Origin: Epithemia pelagica
Lineage: Eukaryota; Bacillariophyta; Bacillariophyceae; Surirellales; Surirellaceae
DNA: 64,000 nucleotides
Assembly: GCA_946965045.2 (NCBI GenBank)
Contig: OX337234.1
Location: 372,001 to 436,000, forward strand
Reading direction: 5' to 3'
A program made the position numbers and the translations under genes. Below are positions 41,243 through 52,729 of the stretch, piece by piece. The notes beneath the pieces are model-generated. The model searched no databases and had not been told where the DNA came from. It worked only from the letters and a program-made list of their open reading frames with translations. The stretch's first letter is position 1. Each line of letters starts with the position of its first letter.

Positions 41243-43498
41243 ATGAGTGAGACCACCAATGATGCGAATGGCAGTGCGGACACACCACCACCACCACAAT
41301 TACACAATGGATTGTTTCATGTCCAATCCAAAGATTGTCGGTACACGGATGAGGCCATTTATTCCAATTACACGTACGTTCGTTTGGTTGTTTCTTTGGT
41401 TCCATGGGTTTGTCTATGTCGTCGGGCAAACTCTCTCTCTCTCTCTCTCGGTGTAGTAATTGGGTTGGATCTCGCTCGCTCACTTTGATCCGTCTTGTTG
41501 TTGCTGTGGTTGTTGCTGGTCCTGACAGGTACGAAACGACCGTGGTGGATGGACCCGTCGTGCGACCGGTGCACACGAAATTGCGGTTTCGAACGCAACG
41601 AACGGTCCCCAAGGTACGACACCCGAAAACAGAGTACTGTTGTTGTCAAGGAAGGACCATGGTCTCACCCGAAAACCACAAACGATGGTTCTGTTCTTCT
41701 TCGTGTTGTTGTTGTTCTTGTTGGTTTTCCTGGCGTTGCTTTGGTTGGTTGCTTGGTTGTTGTCGTTGTGGAATGGGGTTTTGTCCATGACGCCACAATG
41801 ATGCACTCTCTATATATACATATTTATCGATACTTGGTTCTCGAATCATAGATGGGTGTCATGTTGGTGGGCTTGGGTGGCAACAATGGGAGTACTTGTG
41901 TGGCAGCGGCCGTGGCCAATCGCTTGGGCTTGACGTGGGAGACCAAACAGGGGACCCAGTCGGCCAATTATTGGGGCAGTTTGTTGTTGGCCAGTACGGT
42001 CAAATTAGGCCATGCCGCCGCCACGGGACAAGCCGTCTATACGCCCTTGCAATCCTTGCTGCCCCTTGGACATCCCAATGAGATTGTCTGGGGTGGCTGG
42101 GATATCAATGGGGCCAACTTGGCCGAGGCCATGAAACGGGCCCAAGTTTTGGAAGTGGACTTGCAACGACAATTGGAACCGCACTTGCGCGAGATTGTGC
42201 CGCTACCATCGATTTACCATGCCGATTTTATTGCCGCCAATCAACAAGAACGGGCCAACAATGTGTTGCCACCGGACATGACCAAATGGGAAAAAGTCCA
42301 ACACATTCGACGCGACATTGCCCAGTTCAAGGCGCACCATGACTTGGATCATGTCACGGTCGTGTGGACGGCCAATACCGAACGCTTTTGTGAAATTCAA
42401 CCGGGCGTTCATGATACCGCCGATCACTTGTTGCAAGCCTTGGAACAAGGCAACGATACGGAAGTGAGTCCGTCCACCTTGTTTGCCATTGCCTCCATTT
42501 TGGAACAGGCTCCCTTTGTCAATGGGTCGCCCCAAAATACCTTGGTTCCCGGCGTCGTTCAATTGGCCGAACGACATGGCGTCTTGATTGGCGGCGACGA
42601 TTTCAAATCGGGACAAACCAAACTCAAATCGGTCTTGGTGGATTTTCTCGTGTCGGCCGGCTGCAAGCCCGTCTCCATGGTCAGTTACAATCATTTGGGC
42701 AACAATGATGGCCGCAATCTCAGTGCTCCCCATCAATTCCGATCCAAGGAAATTTCCAAATCCAATGTCGTGGACGATATGGTGGCCTCCAATGCCATTT
42801 TGTATCCTCACGTGAATAAAACGGAAAACAAGGACACTACTACTACATCGGATCATCCCGATCATGTCGTGGTCATTAAATACGTTCCCTATGTGGGAGA
42901 TTCCAAACGGGCCATGGATGAATATACGTCAGAAATTTTCATGGGTGGAACCAATACCCTCGTCATTCACAATACCTGTCAAGATTCTCTCTTGGCCACA
43001 CCCTTGATTTATGATTTGATTCTCTTGACCGAATTGTGTTCCCGGATTCAAGTCCAAACAGTGGACGAACAGGACGATTCCACCTTGGACTCGGTCGTGA
43101 ACCAGGACGACAAGGACGACAAGAATACTACTGCTTGGGAACCCTTTCACCCCGTCTTGTCCCTCTTGTCCTACATGCTCAAGGCACCCATGGTTCCACC
43201 GGGTGCACCCGTTGTCAATGCCTTGTTTCCGCAACGAGAGGCCATTACCAATGTCCTCAAGGCCTGTCTGGGATTGCCGCCCGAAAATTACATGACCTTG
43301 CAGCACAAATTTGCCTCCTCCCTCCAACAGCAACACGACGAAACCATGCGGCGACGACAACAAACACAAGTAGAAGAGCAAGAAAAACAGACTAGTACCA
43401 ATGGAGTCTCGCATACCACCACCAATGGAGTGATGCCTACCAGCAATGGACACGCCACAAGGAATGGCACTGGACAGTACCAGAATGGAACTCACTAG
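41243..43498 (+). CDS. INO1: Inositol-3-phosphate synthase, copy 1 (three exons)
   Basis: Exons 41243-41373, 41529-41613 and 41852-43498, all with GT-AG junctions, give about 620 residues. The enzyme converts glucose 6-phosphate to 1D-myo-inositol 3-phosphate with NAD, the first step of inositol and phosphoinositide synthesis, in the cytosol. [13 protein letters not shown] and FRTQRTVPK in exons 1 and 2 match the family N-terminus. Exon 3 carries the NAD loop [13 protein letters not shown], the signature [32 protein letters not shown] and [20 protein letters not shown]. It is longer than the usual 510 or so residues because of an acidic insert and a Gln/Thr/Asn-rich C-terminal tail. A CT tract lies in intron 1. 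Copy 2 at 52.7 kb is nearly identical from codon 9 onward. Confidence 0.95.
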
Positions 43499-44492
43499 AC
43501 AAGAACTGTTGGATGTATCCGTTTATTTCCTGTTTTGTTTGTTTCTTGGCCCAATCTATTACTTACATGTTTGACACCCACAATTCTAGTTTCACCAGCA
43601 CACCTTCGGTTCCGTTTGGGTCCACACACGTTATACAAAGTGTGGAGACCAACGGGTTCCTCCCATACCTTTCACGCAATTCCCATTCCGCTATAGTATA
43701 CCGACCACACAACTGCCATTACTGTGTGATTACACACGTCCCTCCACCGACACACACATAGGCAAAGTGATGACACGATTCTCTCCTGGAACGACTACTG
43801 GATCTCCATGGCTGCCTGCCACATGCAATATGTGGGACAGCTGTTCCGATGCAGTGATATTCACCAGAAGGAGAACATGATCTCCAAATTCCCAAACGTA
43901 TAATGCACTCCAATAATCATAGAGCAGATTACCAGTCGTAGTTGTGGAGAATCGTAGGAATCCAAACACGCGTCCGACTACGTACTGCTTGGAGAAGGAT
44001 CACTGGCCATACAATGAACAAGCTTGTACTTGATGATACTATCATTAGAATGGGAGGTGTAGATCCTTAGTCTCGTCCATGGACACTTAGCATTGCTCGT
44101 CTACCTAGACACATACATGACAGAGGCAAAGGAACATACACGTTTACAGTAATATTATTTTTAACTTGAATCGCCATTGCGTTTCGTGACGCCGCGCAAT
44201 TCACCGAAAACGGAAGCGACAGAGAGTAAAAGAGCTCGTATAGCCATGCACAAACAACACCCGGGACATCACGAGACACTGCATGCTTTACAAAACACAA
44301 AAACCAAGAGACCAACACACATGCCTGTCCACAGCAAAAGGGGCTTTCCTGGGCGGTCACCTTTTTACAGTCTTGCAGTCATCCCTGGTCATTTGTTTTG
44401 TTCCACACGTGCTGCTCCTGCTTGACCACACATGTCTCTTTTCTTTTTAGCTTGGACTGTTGCTGGTATCGTATTCTTGGACGTGAGACCAA
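43499..44492. other. Convergent intergenic region between INO1 and kinase, unit 1
   Basis: No gene is supported; both neighbouring genes end here. The sequence is conserved in unit 2 (54944-55931) with small indels. Confidence 0.5.
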
Positions 44493-47337
44493 CTACAGGA
44501 CTACGCAACAACAGCCAGCATTTTGTTGAACAGGCAACAATGGTTCTCCTGTTTCCCGCTCGTAAATTAAGAATTCAATAACCTCTGTGGCATAGGCGCG
44601 GGGATTCGTCCAATCCCAGTTTCGGTAATAGGTTTCATCTTGTTCGGTTAACACCGTTTCTTGATAGGTCTTGTCTTCGACAAAATTACCAATTTCGGCT
44701 TGACTGGCCGCATTGACATCCTTGGCTGGTACATAGGGAGGCCGTTTTCGATCGGAAATGATGGATTCCCAATTGACATTGCGAAAGTAGGGATGGGCCA
44801 TAATTTCTTCGCATCCACCCGTGCCCAATCGCTTGTGTTCGTCCTTTTCCAGTAAGCGCATACACAAATCTTTGGCATCCGGTTCAAAGTATTCCTTGGG
44901 AAAATCTGGTTCCATTTCCAGTGTGGCACAATCAATTGCTTTTTCCTTGGTTTGTTTGCCCTTGGACAAGCCAAAGTTGAGAGCGGCTTCGGATCGGAAC
45001 GGATTGGCACCGCAGATAAATTCGGTGACACAGCAACCAAAACTGAACCAATCGACCGTGTGTCCATAGGGCATGCGTTTGCCACGCTTGTCGCGACGCA
45101 ACATTTCCGGGGCCCAATACCCACGGGTACCCGCGGCGCCGTGCAAGGTGGGAGTAATTTTGGTGGCCAAGCCCAAATCCGTGATTTTGACTCGGCCGTC
45201 ATCGGCCATGAGACAATTCTCTGGCTTCAAATCGCGGTAGACATAGCCTTGATCATGCAAGGCTTGCAATCCCAACATGATGCGGGCTGCGTAATACTGA
45301 ACTTCTCGTTTGGGGAAGCGACCCTTTTGGTGCAAATGGAAACCAAGATCACCGCCCGTCATGAGATCCAATATCAGATAGACATCGTCCTTGCTATGAA
45401 ATGAGTATTTGAGATTCACCACAAAGTTGCTTTCCACAGCCGCCAAGGCAGATCGTTCATTTACTGCCAGTGTTTCTGATTTCTTCATTTTGATCCGTCT
45501 CTTGTTCATGACCTTCATTGCATAGAGCTTTCCAGACGTACCCTTCTTGCAAGCTACGAAAAAAGGAACAGGTGAGAACTAGTTGGATGCCTTTGTCAAC
45601 ATGTGTGTGTGTGTGGCTTGTGACGGTTCCTGCAAAACCACACATTGGACGACTGTCTCTACCACAAAAAGCGCAACGACAGACACACACACACACACAC
45701 ACACACACTAGCACTACTAGAGACATGTACGTACCATTGACCAACCCAAAGCCTCCTCGTCCCAAGACTCGCATGATATAAAAATCTTCCGGTACAACGG
45801 GTCGATCCTGATACCACAAGAATTGTTTGGCCTTGAGAAATTCTGGCGATTCCAAAAACAAGTGGCAATAATCGCGTCGAAGCGATTCCATCACGACCGT
45901 TTCCGCCTTGTCAAAGAGGCCATCGTAGACGGCTTCTTTTTGCGATTGCAAAAATCGATGTTTCAACAATCGCATACTCATGGTGGCCTCTCCAAATTCT
46001 TCCACGGACAATCCCGAAACACTTCGTTCTCCCATGAGAGCCGGTGGCGGTGCCTTGCGCGGTGTGTGGGAGGAGGAGCCCATCGATGCCGTGTCGGTTG
46101 TCGTATTAGTGGGAGCAGCAGGAGCCGGAGGACTGTTACTTGTTGGTTGGGATTGGGGAGGTTGTCCATGATTGGACGATTGAAAGGATAAGGACGAGGA
46201 CGCTGCCGTATCGGCATCCTTGACAGCCTTGGCTTCGGCGGATTCCTCCGGTTTGGTGGCATCCGTATTAGGGTCAAGTGTTTCCACTTGTGGTTGTTGT
46301 TGCTGTTGTGGTGGTGGTTGAGGTTGGTTCCATCCAGATGATAGGGTCGTCGGATTGGCGGTGGGGACTGTGGGATCGGTGGAAGCCGATGCCGATCCAT
46401 CGGCCATGGTTTCCTCTGTCATATTATTTGGTGGTTCCACGGACGACGATCGTCCTCCTCCGGTACTGCCACCACTGCTACGTCGCGTCGATCGTGGTTT
46501 GGACGACGACAGTGTCGTTGTATTCGTAGTCGTAAAGTCACCACTGGCGGTACTACTGGCCGACGCTCGTCGTCCATTGGATCCATGGTGTGATGGTGGG
46601 TTTGCCTGTCGTGATTTGGCGGCAGCCACGGCGGCTTCTTCCTTTTCCTTTTCTTCCCATTCTCTCCAATCGTCAATCAAATCGTCCAAAATGGCATCGC
46701 GAATGCCAATCAAGGATTGACTGCATTTGGGATAATCGCAATAAATTCGAAAGGACGCATCTTCTTTTAAATAGGCATGGGTCGATTGGCGCTCGCTCAC
46801 GATTCGTTCCAAATCGCATTCGTCAATTTCCGTCCGCGGTGGCAATTGCGTCGTGCCCACGGCCCACGCGGCTGCACCCGCTGCCGATTCCGCCACCAAA
46901 TTGCCATTGTTCGTGGCATCTTTGGGGGCTGTCGTCGTACTAGTACTCGTCGTAGCAGCCGGTGTTACGGTTGCTCCGGCGGCGGGCGGTGGACTGGGTT
47001 TGACCAAAATGTAGTGTTCCAAAATGGCTTGGGCTTGTTTGCGTCGCGATCGGCCGCGCAATTTTTTGAACCTCAACACATCTTCGCAAAAATTGAGACG
47101 CACATAATCGTCGTGATGTTGTTTGATAAAACTGGAAAACAAAAAGACACAAATGGCCGATTGTTCCAAAAAGGAATCCAAATTGCCCAAACTACGGGCC
47201 TTGGTTTTGGACCATTCCACCAACAATTCATCCGACGACGGTGTCTCCCAGGGCAAGACGGGTTTGGGTCCATCGTCCTGCGTATTGATCGCATTCACGT
47301 ATTGGGCGTCTTCAATGGCATCCTGTAATTCCTCCAT
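44493..47337 (-). CDS. GRK-like kinase with RGS-homology domain and CAAX box, copy 1 (two exons)
   Basis: Exons 47337-45735 and 45553-44493 join across a 181-base intron (GTACGT donor, TTTCGTAG acceptor, CA repeat inside) to give 887 residues. The N-terminal 100 residues (LDSFLEQSAICVFLFSSF, LRFKKLRGRSRRK) and a later segment near CDYPKCSQSLIGIRDAI look like a split RGS-homology domain; a long Ser/Thr/Pro/Gln linker follows. The kinase has GRGGFGLVNACKKGTSGKLY, YRDLKPEN, the DLG (not DFG) motif TDLGLA and GYWAPEM, all typical of G-protein-coupled receptor kinases. The C-terminus is CCCVVL, a CAAX box for geranylgeranylation as in GRK1/7, so the enzyme is probably membrane-bound. It would phosphorylate activated receptors; the partner is unknown. 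Confidence 0.85.
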
Positions 47338-47526
47338 GATGAAGAATCCGCCGGTAGTCTCTGTATATCGTGCTTGGTTCTAGCAGCACGATTTTGGTGG
47401 CTGTGGTTGTTGGTTTGTCAATAATAATTCTTCGGATTATATATCCTCGACAACAGGAACGGTTCTCACCTCCAAACGGTCAAGGAACCAAAAGAGACGA
47501 ATGGATGCCTTTTCGTTTGGATCTCT

Positions 47527-48999
47527 CTACAGAAAATATATAGCAGCAGTCACCCAAACAATCGGTTCTGGTTGTAGTGTTGTTGTTGTGGTGGTTGCAG
47601 TTGTCGTGACACCCCGAGCCGCAGGAGGAGGCGAGGGGACGGAGGAGGACGACGAATCGTCGTGGTACAAATGCGATGCCGAAGACACGTCGTCGTCGTC
47701 GTCTTGATGAGAAGAGGATGGGGTGGCCCGATTCCAAGGGTGAAAGTATTCTTCGTCTTCTGTTTCTTTGTTTTCGTCCTCCAATAATTGCGTCCGTGGT
47801 TCTTCTTCCTCCCACTGACTGGTCCAGATTCCTTGATCCACGCACAACCAATCCATCCACACATATTCGGGTGGTGGTTGGGATTGTTGTTGTTGTTGTT
47901 GGGTGATTTCCTCCTGCCATTGGTGCAAGCGTTTCTGAACCAACGACAGGGGAGATTGACCCGACGCGGACAGGTAACTGGTGGCGGGTTGTGTCATGGT
48001 AGGATTCGTAGTACTCGAACGATGGTGGTCGTCCACCTTTTTTTTATCCCCTCCCGGGTGGTCCCCAACGACGAATCGTTCGTGGTTCGACACCGTCGTC
48101 AAACGAGCAGCAGCGGTAACGAGTTGTGGCACGTGGTGAATCAAGGGTCGAAACAAGTGTGTGTTGTTGGTGTCATCGGAATGTTGTTCTTGTTGTTCTT
48201 GTGGTTGTGGTTGTAATGATGATTGAGGAGCCGTACTGGCAGTCGTTCGATAGATCCATTCCAAGACGGCCACGCGTCGGACAAACCAGAGGGGACACTG
48301 ATAGTGACAAAGCGTTTGCCAATAGGGCAATTGGCACAGCACCGAGACGCACCAATCGAGACGAACGCCCCGTCGACTAAACCACCCATGGTCGTCCTTG
48401 TTGTTGTCAATGTTGTTGTCGTCCTCACTCGGCGAGACTCTGGATGGTGGTGGTGGTGGCTCTTGTGGTGGTGGTTGTTGGTTCAACTCGGCAATTAACT
48501 GGGGAATGGGTTTCAACGAATGATTGGGTAGCCCAATGGCTTGATTGTACAATTGACGGGCCAAGTGCCATTCTTGTTCCAACGTTGTCGTTATTGTCGT
48601 CGTAGTATTCTGACTGCTGATAGCCGCCTCATACCAATCGTCAAACGTGTCGTACTGCGGATACGACTCTTCTGGTTCGGTTTCGTCGGAATGGGAGGAT
48701 TCGTCGTTGTCGTCGTCCCTGCTGCTTTCGTCGTCATGGTCACTGTCGAGCGCCAACCGCAGAGTCGTATCGGTTTCTTCCAAGGCATCCTTCTTTGTGT
48801 TCTCGTCGTTGTCGTCCTTCTTGGGTGGTGACCATGGATCCGTCGTGTGCTGCCGCGGTTTGGTAGGAGTGGCCGCTGCTGCCGCCGCATCCTCCTTTTC
48901 AGTGGTTTTGGTGGTTCTTGTCGTCGCGCTCGTTGGCTGCGGTTTTTGGAATCCAGTGGAAGCGGGGGTAGATGCTGGTTTCGACTGTCGACACCCCAT
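47527..48999 (-). pseudogene. Truncated HET-like/TPR N-terminus, unit 1
   Basis: 490 codons that match the first approximately 490 residues of the 2491-residue protein at 27071-34546, including MGCRQSKP at the start and VWMDWLCVDQGIW. Similarity breaks off at TTTTTTLQPEP (about 47566); the last dozen codons are encoded by the 5' flank of the kinase gene. All TPRs and the second half of the HET-like region are missing. The frame is fully open and the membrane-anchor signal is kept, so it may still be made as a short protein, possibly a decoy or regulator of the long form; otherwise it is a fragment left by rearrangement. Confidence 0.6.
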
Positions 49000-49780
49000 G
49001 ATGCTCCTCTTTTTCCCTCTCCCACAATTATGGAATGCAGCAATACGTCACTCGGGTCCGTCTCTCTCTCTCTCTCGCTTGTTTCCAGCCGAGGGAGAGT
49101 TTCTCGAATGGGTTGCGAACGCAGGCGGGTGCAACTCTCTCTGTATTAGAAAGAGGACCGGAATGGCAGACACTCTCGACACGACAAGAGTTCCAAACAC
49201 AACTCTCTGCCTCTGTCGTGTGCTGCGGATAATGTGTCTCTTCTTTTAGTGTGGTCGTTGTTGGATAGTCTCAAACTCCAAACGGCTCGATTCTCGTGGT
49301 TCCAATGATGATTCCACAAAGATTCCTGGTGTGCGGCGCGTCCAGATCTCATCGCCATCGCCATGGTCGCATGTGTGGGCACGAGACGGCACGCGTCGAA
49401 TCTCGAGCGGTTGAATTCCAGTAAAATCTGATGTTGATTTTGAATCAAATAGAGAAAGAAACGCCTGGGTAGTACCGAACCTGCAGAGCCTGCCATCCCT
49501 GCGGGACAGCCCGCCACGCCACCAAAGAGGCGCGACGACATAGTGCACCCGGTGCACTGGAACACACATGTGCTATTGTCGCCCAGAAGGAAGATTTCCA
49601 CGATACTCCCTATCTACCGTAGATACGGCCTCTTTTAAGAATGGTTAAATAGTCGGGTATCGAAAGCTCTAGGTAGTTGAGAAAAACGGTCCACGGCGCC
49701 AGATCTGCTTCCACCCATGTATATCGTCTCACAAAGTTCAATTTTTTTGTATGCAACGAGCAAAGGTCGTAGAACTCATC
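49000..49780. promoter_or_regulatory. Shared head-to-head upstream region, unit 1
   Basis: It aligns with 34547-35228 and 60425-61238. Between about 49560 and 49740 it holds an extra piece (GAAGGAAGATTTCC onward) that is present in unit 2 but not in the 35 kb copy. Confidence 0.55.
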
Positions 49781-51128
49781 ATGTCGAGCGACGAGCAAGG
49801 AAACATGCCTGAGCAAAGTGTTTGGGTCAAGGTCATCCAAAAGACGGGTGAAGACAATTACGTGGACCTCGGAGATCCGTTTCAGATAGTGCCGCGTCCG
49901 GCGAACGTGAGTCACTTGCGCGAGAAAGTCAAGGAAAAGGCGGCAAACAACCTTGCGCATGTTGACGCTAATGAACTCCTTGTCTACCGTCTCAACAACG
50001 AAGTCAGACTGCCGGACGACAATCATGCAATCTTTTCCATGAATGGCAACTGCACGAAGCTTAATTCAATGACCCGAATGGAATCATTGCAACTACGAGA
50101 GGACGAGAATTTAATTGTCGTTGCTCCGAAACCACAACAGCAGCAGCAGCAGCAGGTAAGTTTTGTTCATGCTTGATGAACTGAACTGAACTGAATTTGA
50201 TTTCTTTTAAATGGTCGATTCTGTTGATGCATGTTTACTCAAACTGTATATATGTTTGTCTTTTACTCATTTTGAAAATCATCAAATCTTGGAACCTTTG
50301 TGCGCTTATCGTCCGCAGTATGCTCGACCACCTCTACATCCGAACTCAGTCGAACCCACCAAGAACCACGACACACACAACATCATGAGTGGGACCACCA
50401 ATGATGAAATGAATGAACAACAAAAACAACAGGCGAATGATTCGGAGGATATGAAACGGAAAATTGAAAACATAGAGAAAATGATGATCGAGTCAAAAAC
50501 GGATGACAGAAACATGTCGAAGGCGAACACTGAATTTGCAACCGATCTGTTGACCGGGCTGTCGATCTCCTGGCGTAACGCCGTCGCCAACATGAATGTC
50601 GGAGTCGGATCTGTTGTAGGAAATTTTGAATGGGAGCAAGCACTTTTGACGGGAGGAACAGGAAAACTTTCGGAAAATGATGGGACCCCATTGGCACTGA
50701 AATGGCTCTTTGGTAAGTTGGATCAAGCGCTTGCTGTGGACGGCAAGAAGCTAGGCATAAGAGACGTGAAAGGAAAGAAATTAGCACCTATCAAGGCCGA
50801 TCGAAAGGTGGCAAACGGCAAGTCTGACGGATGTGTTACGGAGGAATCAATGCTCGTACTTTGTGAGCGGTCTCAGGAATCGTTCTACACATACGGTATG
50901 GCACTGGTCGAGATGAAGACCGACAGGACGCCGATGAATAAGGCCCAAATGTTACTCCAGCTTGCTGCTTTCTCGAGGGAAAGTGTATGGGGGCAATCAA
51001 CAATTCTGCTGGGTACGGATGGGAACAAGAAATGGTACTTGGTACAATTTGAGGCCCTCAACAGCATGTTGATAACCCAGTACTATGATGGGCGGGAGTG
51101 TTTGAATGAATTTGAATCTCTCCTGTAG
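49781..51128 (+). CDS. CRN effector with PD-(D/E)xK nuclease body, copy 1, shortened by a nonsense codon
   Basis: Exon 1 (49781-50155) encodes the same Crinkler header as at 35229 with a Gln-rich end; exon 2 starts at 50319 after GTCCGCAG. The joined frame is open to a TAG at 51126-51128, 394 residues. Copy 2 has AAG there and continues for 101 more residues; the remaining frame to 51431 is still open. The body is not related to the ATPase body of the 35 kb locus. Asp295 in KSDGCV and Glu323-x-Lys325 in ALVEMKTD form a PD-(D/E)xK nuclease core, followed by NKAQMLLQLAAFS, as in CRN nuclease tips. The nuclease core lies before the stop, so activity may survive. A nuclear DNA target is expected from the family. 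Confidence 0.75.
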
Positions 51129-51776
51129 TCTTTGAAAACCAGGGAGGCAAAACTGCGAGGTAGCAAGCGCGCTAAACTTGCTCCAGTATTGGAAGAACAG
51201 TTTCAATCAGAACATCATCTTCCTGGGGCTTCTACCCCGGGCACAGCTTCTCTAGCATGGACCGATGGAGCGGGAGAAGGCCAGGATGCTGTGGACAAGG
51301 CAATAGAGAACGAGGCTCTGTTACATCGACTTGCTAACGCACTTGCGGAGTCACCTTTGAGTGACGGAGTCCGCCCATCTCTTCCGGAATGGTCTCTTGC
51401 TAAAAATGTGGTTCCTTCATACTATACGTAGAGGGGAAGGATTGAAACCATTCTAAGAAAGCTTTTCCCCTAGCTCACACATGCTAACCCCAAAATACAA
51501 ATGTCACCGCTCAAGATTTTCTGCAATTCTGAAGATCCACAGCGACTACCTCTGTTTAGAATTAAGGTGTTGTGGAATCGAACCACTGCGCTACCAGCCA
51601 CCTTAATCCAACTATTAGTCGTATGTACGTCGTCCGCAAACTGTCCCCCCAATGGAGATTTTTTTCTCGATTCATATCCTATTTTCCATAAAAAATCAGA
51701 AAGGACACGCCGGCATTTCCTTGTCACATTTCAAATCAGTTTGAGCGACCCAGCGTGCATGACGGTTGCCGTTGGT
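51129..51776. other. Remainder of CRN copy 1 frame and 3' flank
   Basis: 51129-51431 is the still-open tail of the CRN frame behind the nonsense codon. 51432-51776 is 3' flank shared with unit 2. On the minus strand near 51600-51575, TAGCGCAGTGG overlaps GGTTCGATTCC, which resemble RNA polymerase III A and B boxes, but they overlap instead of being 30-40 bases apart. Confidence 0.5.
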
Positions 51777-52548
51777 GGTTGGTGCACGACACTCATAAAA
51801 CAAACAAACCTCCAGTACAGCGGCCGTGTCCATGGCAATTCTTGCAATGGCATGATTTTTCAGCTTCCATGCTACCCAGGTACGTCAAGAAAGACAGTGC
51901 TGCGATTGGGCTAAGGACAAGCATCTCAATAGTCCCTCCCTGTTGTTTTTGTTCGCATACACCCCTTGAGCCCCATTTTCTGGACTCGTTGCGACGTCTC
52001 ACTTTTCACCAGTCCAATTTTGCTTGTAGTCTTTATGATTGATTCATTTGTAGCCCTTTTACTCCGATACTAGTCTAGGTAGAATTCCTGTTCTATATTT
52101 TATCATAGGGGTAAATATGAAGGTCAATGGTGGTGTCCTGCTCGACCAGGGATTCTCTTGTCTTTTTTCTTCTCCTTCTCCTCGTCTTCACCTTGAAGAA
52201 GATTCAGCAAACACTAAGAATTTGTCTCAGCGACCATTAGCCTAGAAAGAAAGTGGTGACAATCAGCCTCATGATGTAGTACTACTCCTAAGAGTAAGAA
52301 GAAGAAACCAAATCGTCCCCAACCAAGAAGACAACTCGAACCATGGATGTGACAAGCCCTACAATCAGAAAATGGGCGAAAACACTACCAATCTATCAAT
52401 CCTAAGAAGAAACAGAAGGCACAAACAACAACTGAAGGAAAGACGCGCTCTGTCTACAGTCTACAATGATTCGTCCGCGGTTCATGTGCCATGGCCGATG
52501 GTCTTACCGGTACCGTGATAGGGCCCTTCAGATTTTGCTCGCATGGTT
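51777..52548. other. 772-bp segment present in unit 1 and absent in unit 2
   Basis: Units 1 and 2 are the same up to GTTGCCGTTGGT and again from TTTATGAGCTGTCGC. The extra piece has no gene I can support and no clear terminal repeats. GGT/TGGT at both edges could be microhomology for a deletion in unit 2. Confidence 0.7.
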
Positions 52549-52729
52549 TTTATGAGCTGTCGCTCGCGAGCGTCTGGAATTTGAATCGTGTTGATCAGAG
52601 GACGCCCGCCAACCTTCAACTGTCACTTGCACGCCGGCCATTCTACATGACGATTTGCTTTTGGGACATTTTATGGGGGAGAAGGACAGAGTTCTGTGCG
52701 GACGACGTACGTACGGTTTATAGGTGGTC

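Noticed and set aside
42203-42865. 220-codon minus-strand frame inside INO1, also at 53438-54319
   Set aside because: Antisense shadow of a conserved enzyme; its conservation follows from INO1.
51777-52548. Transposon insertion in unit 1
   Set aside because: No terminal inverted repeats or target duplication; a deletion in unit 2 by microhomology explains it as well.
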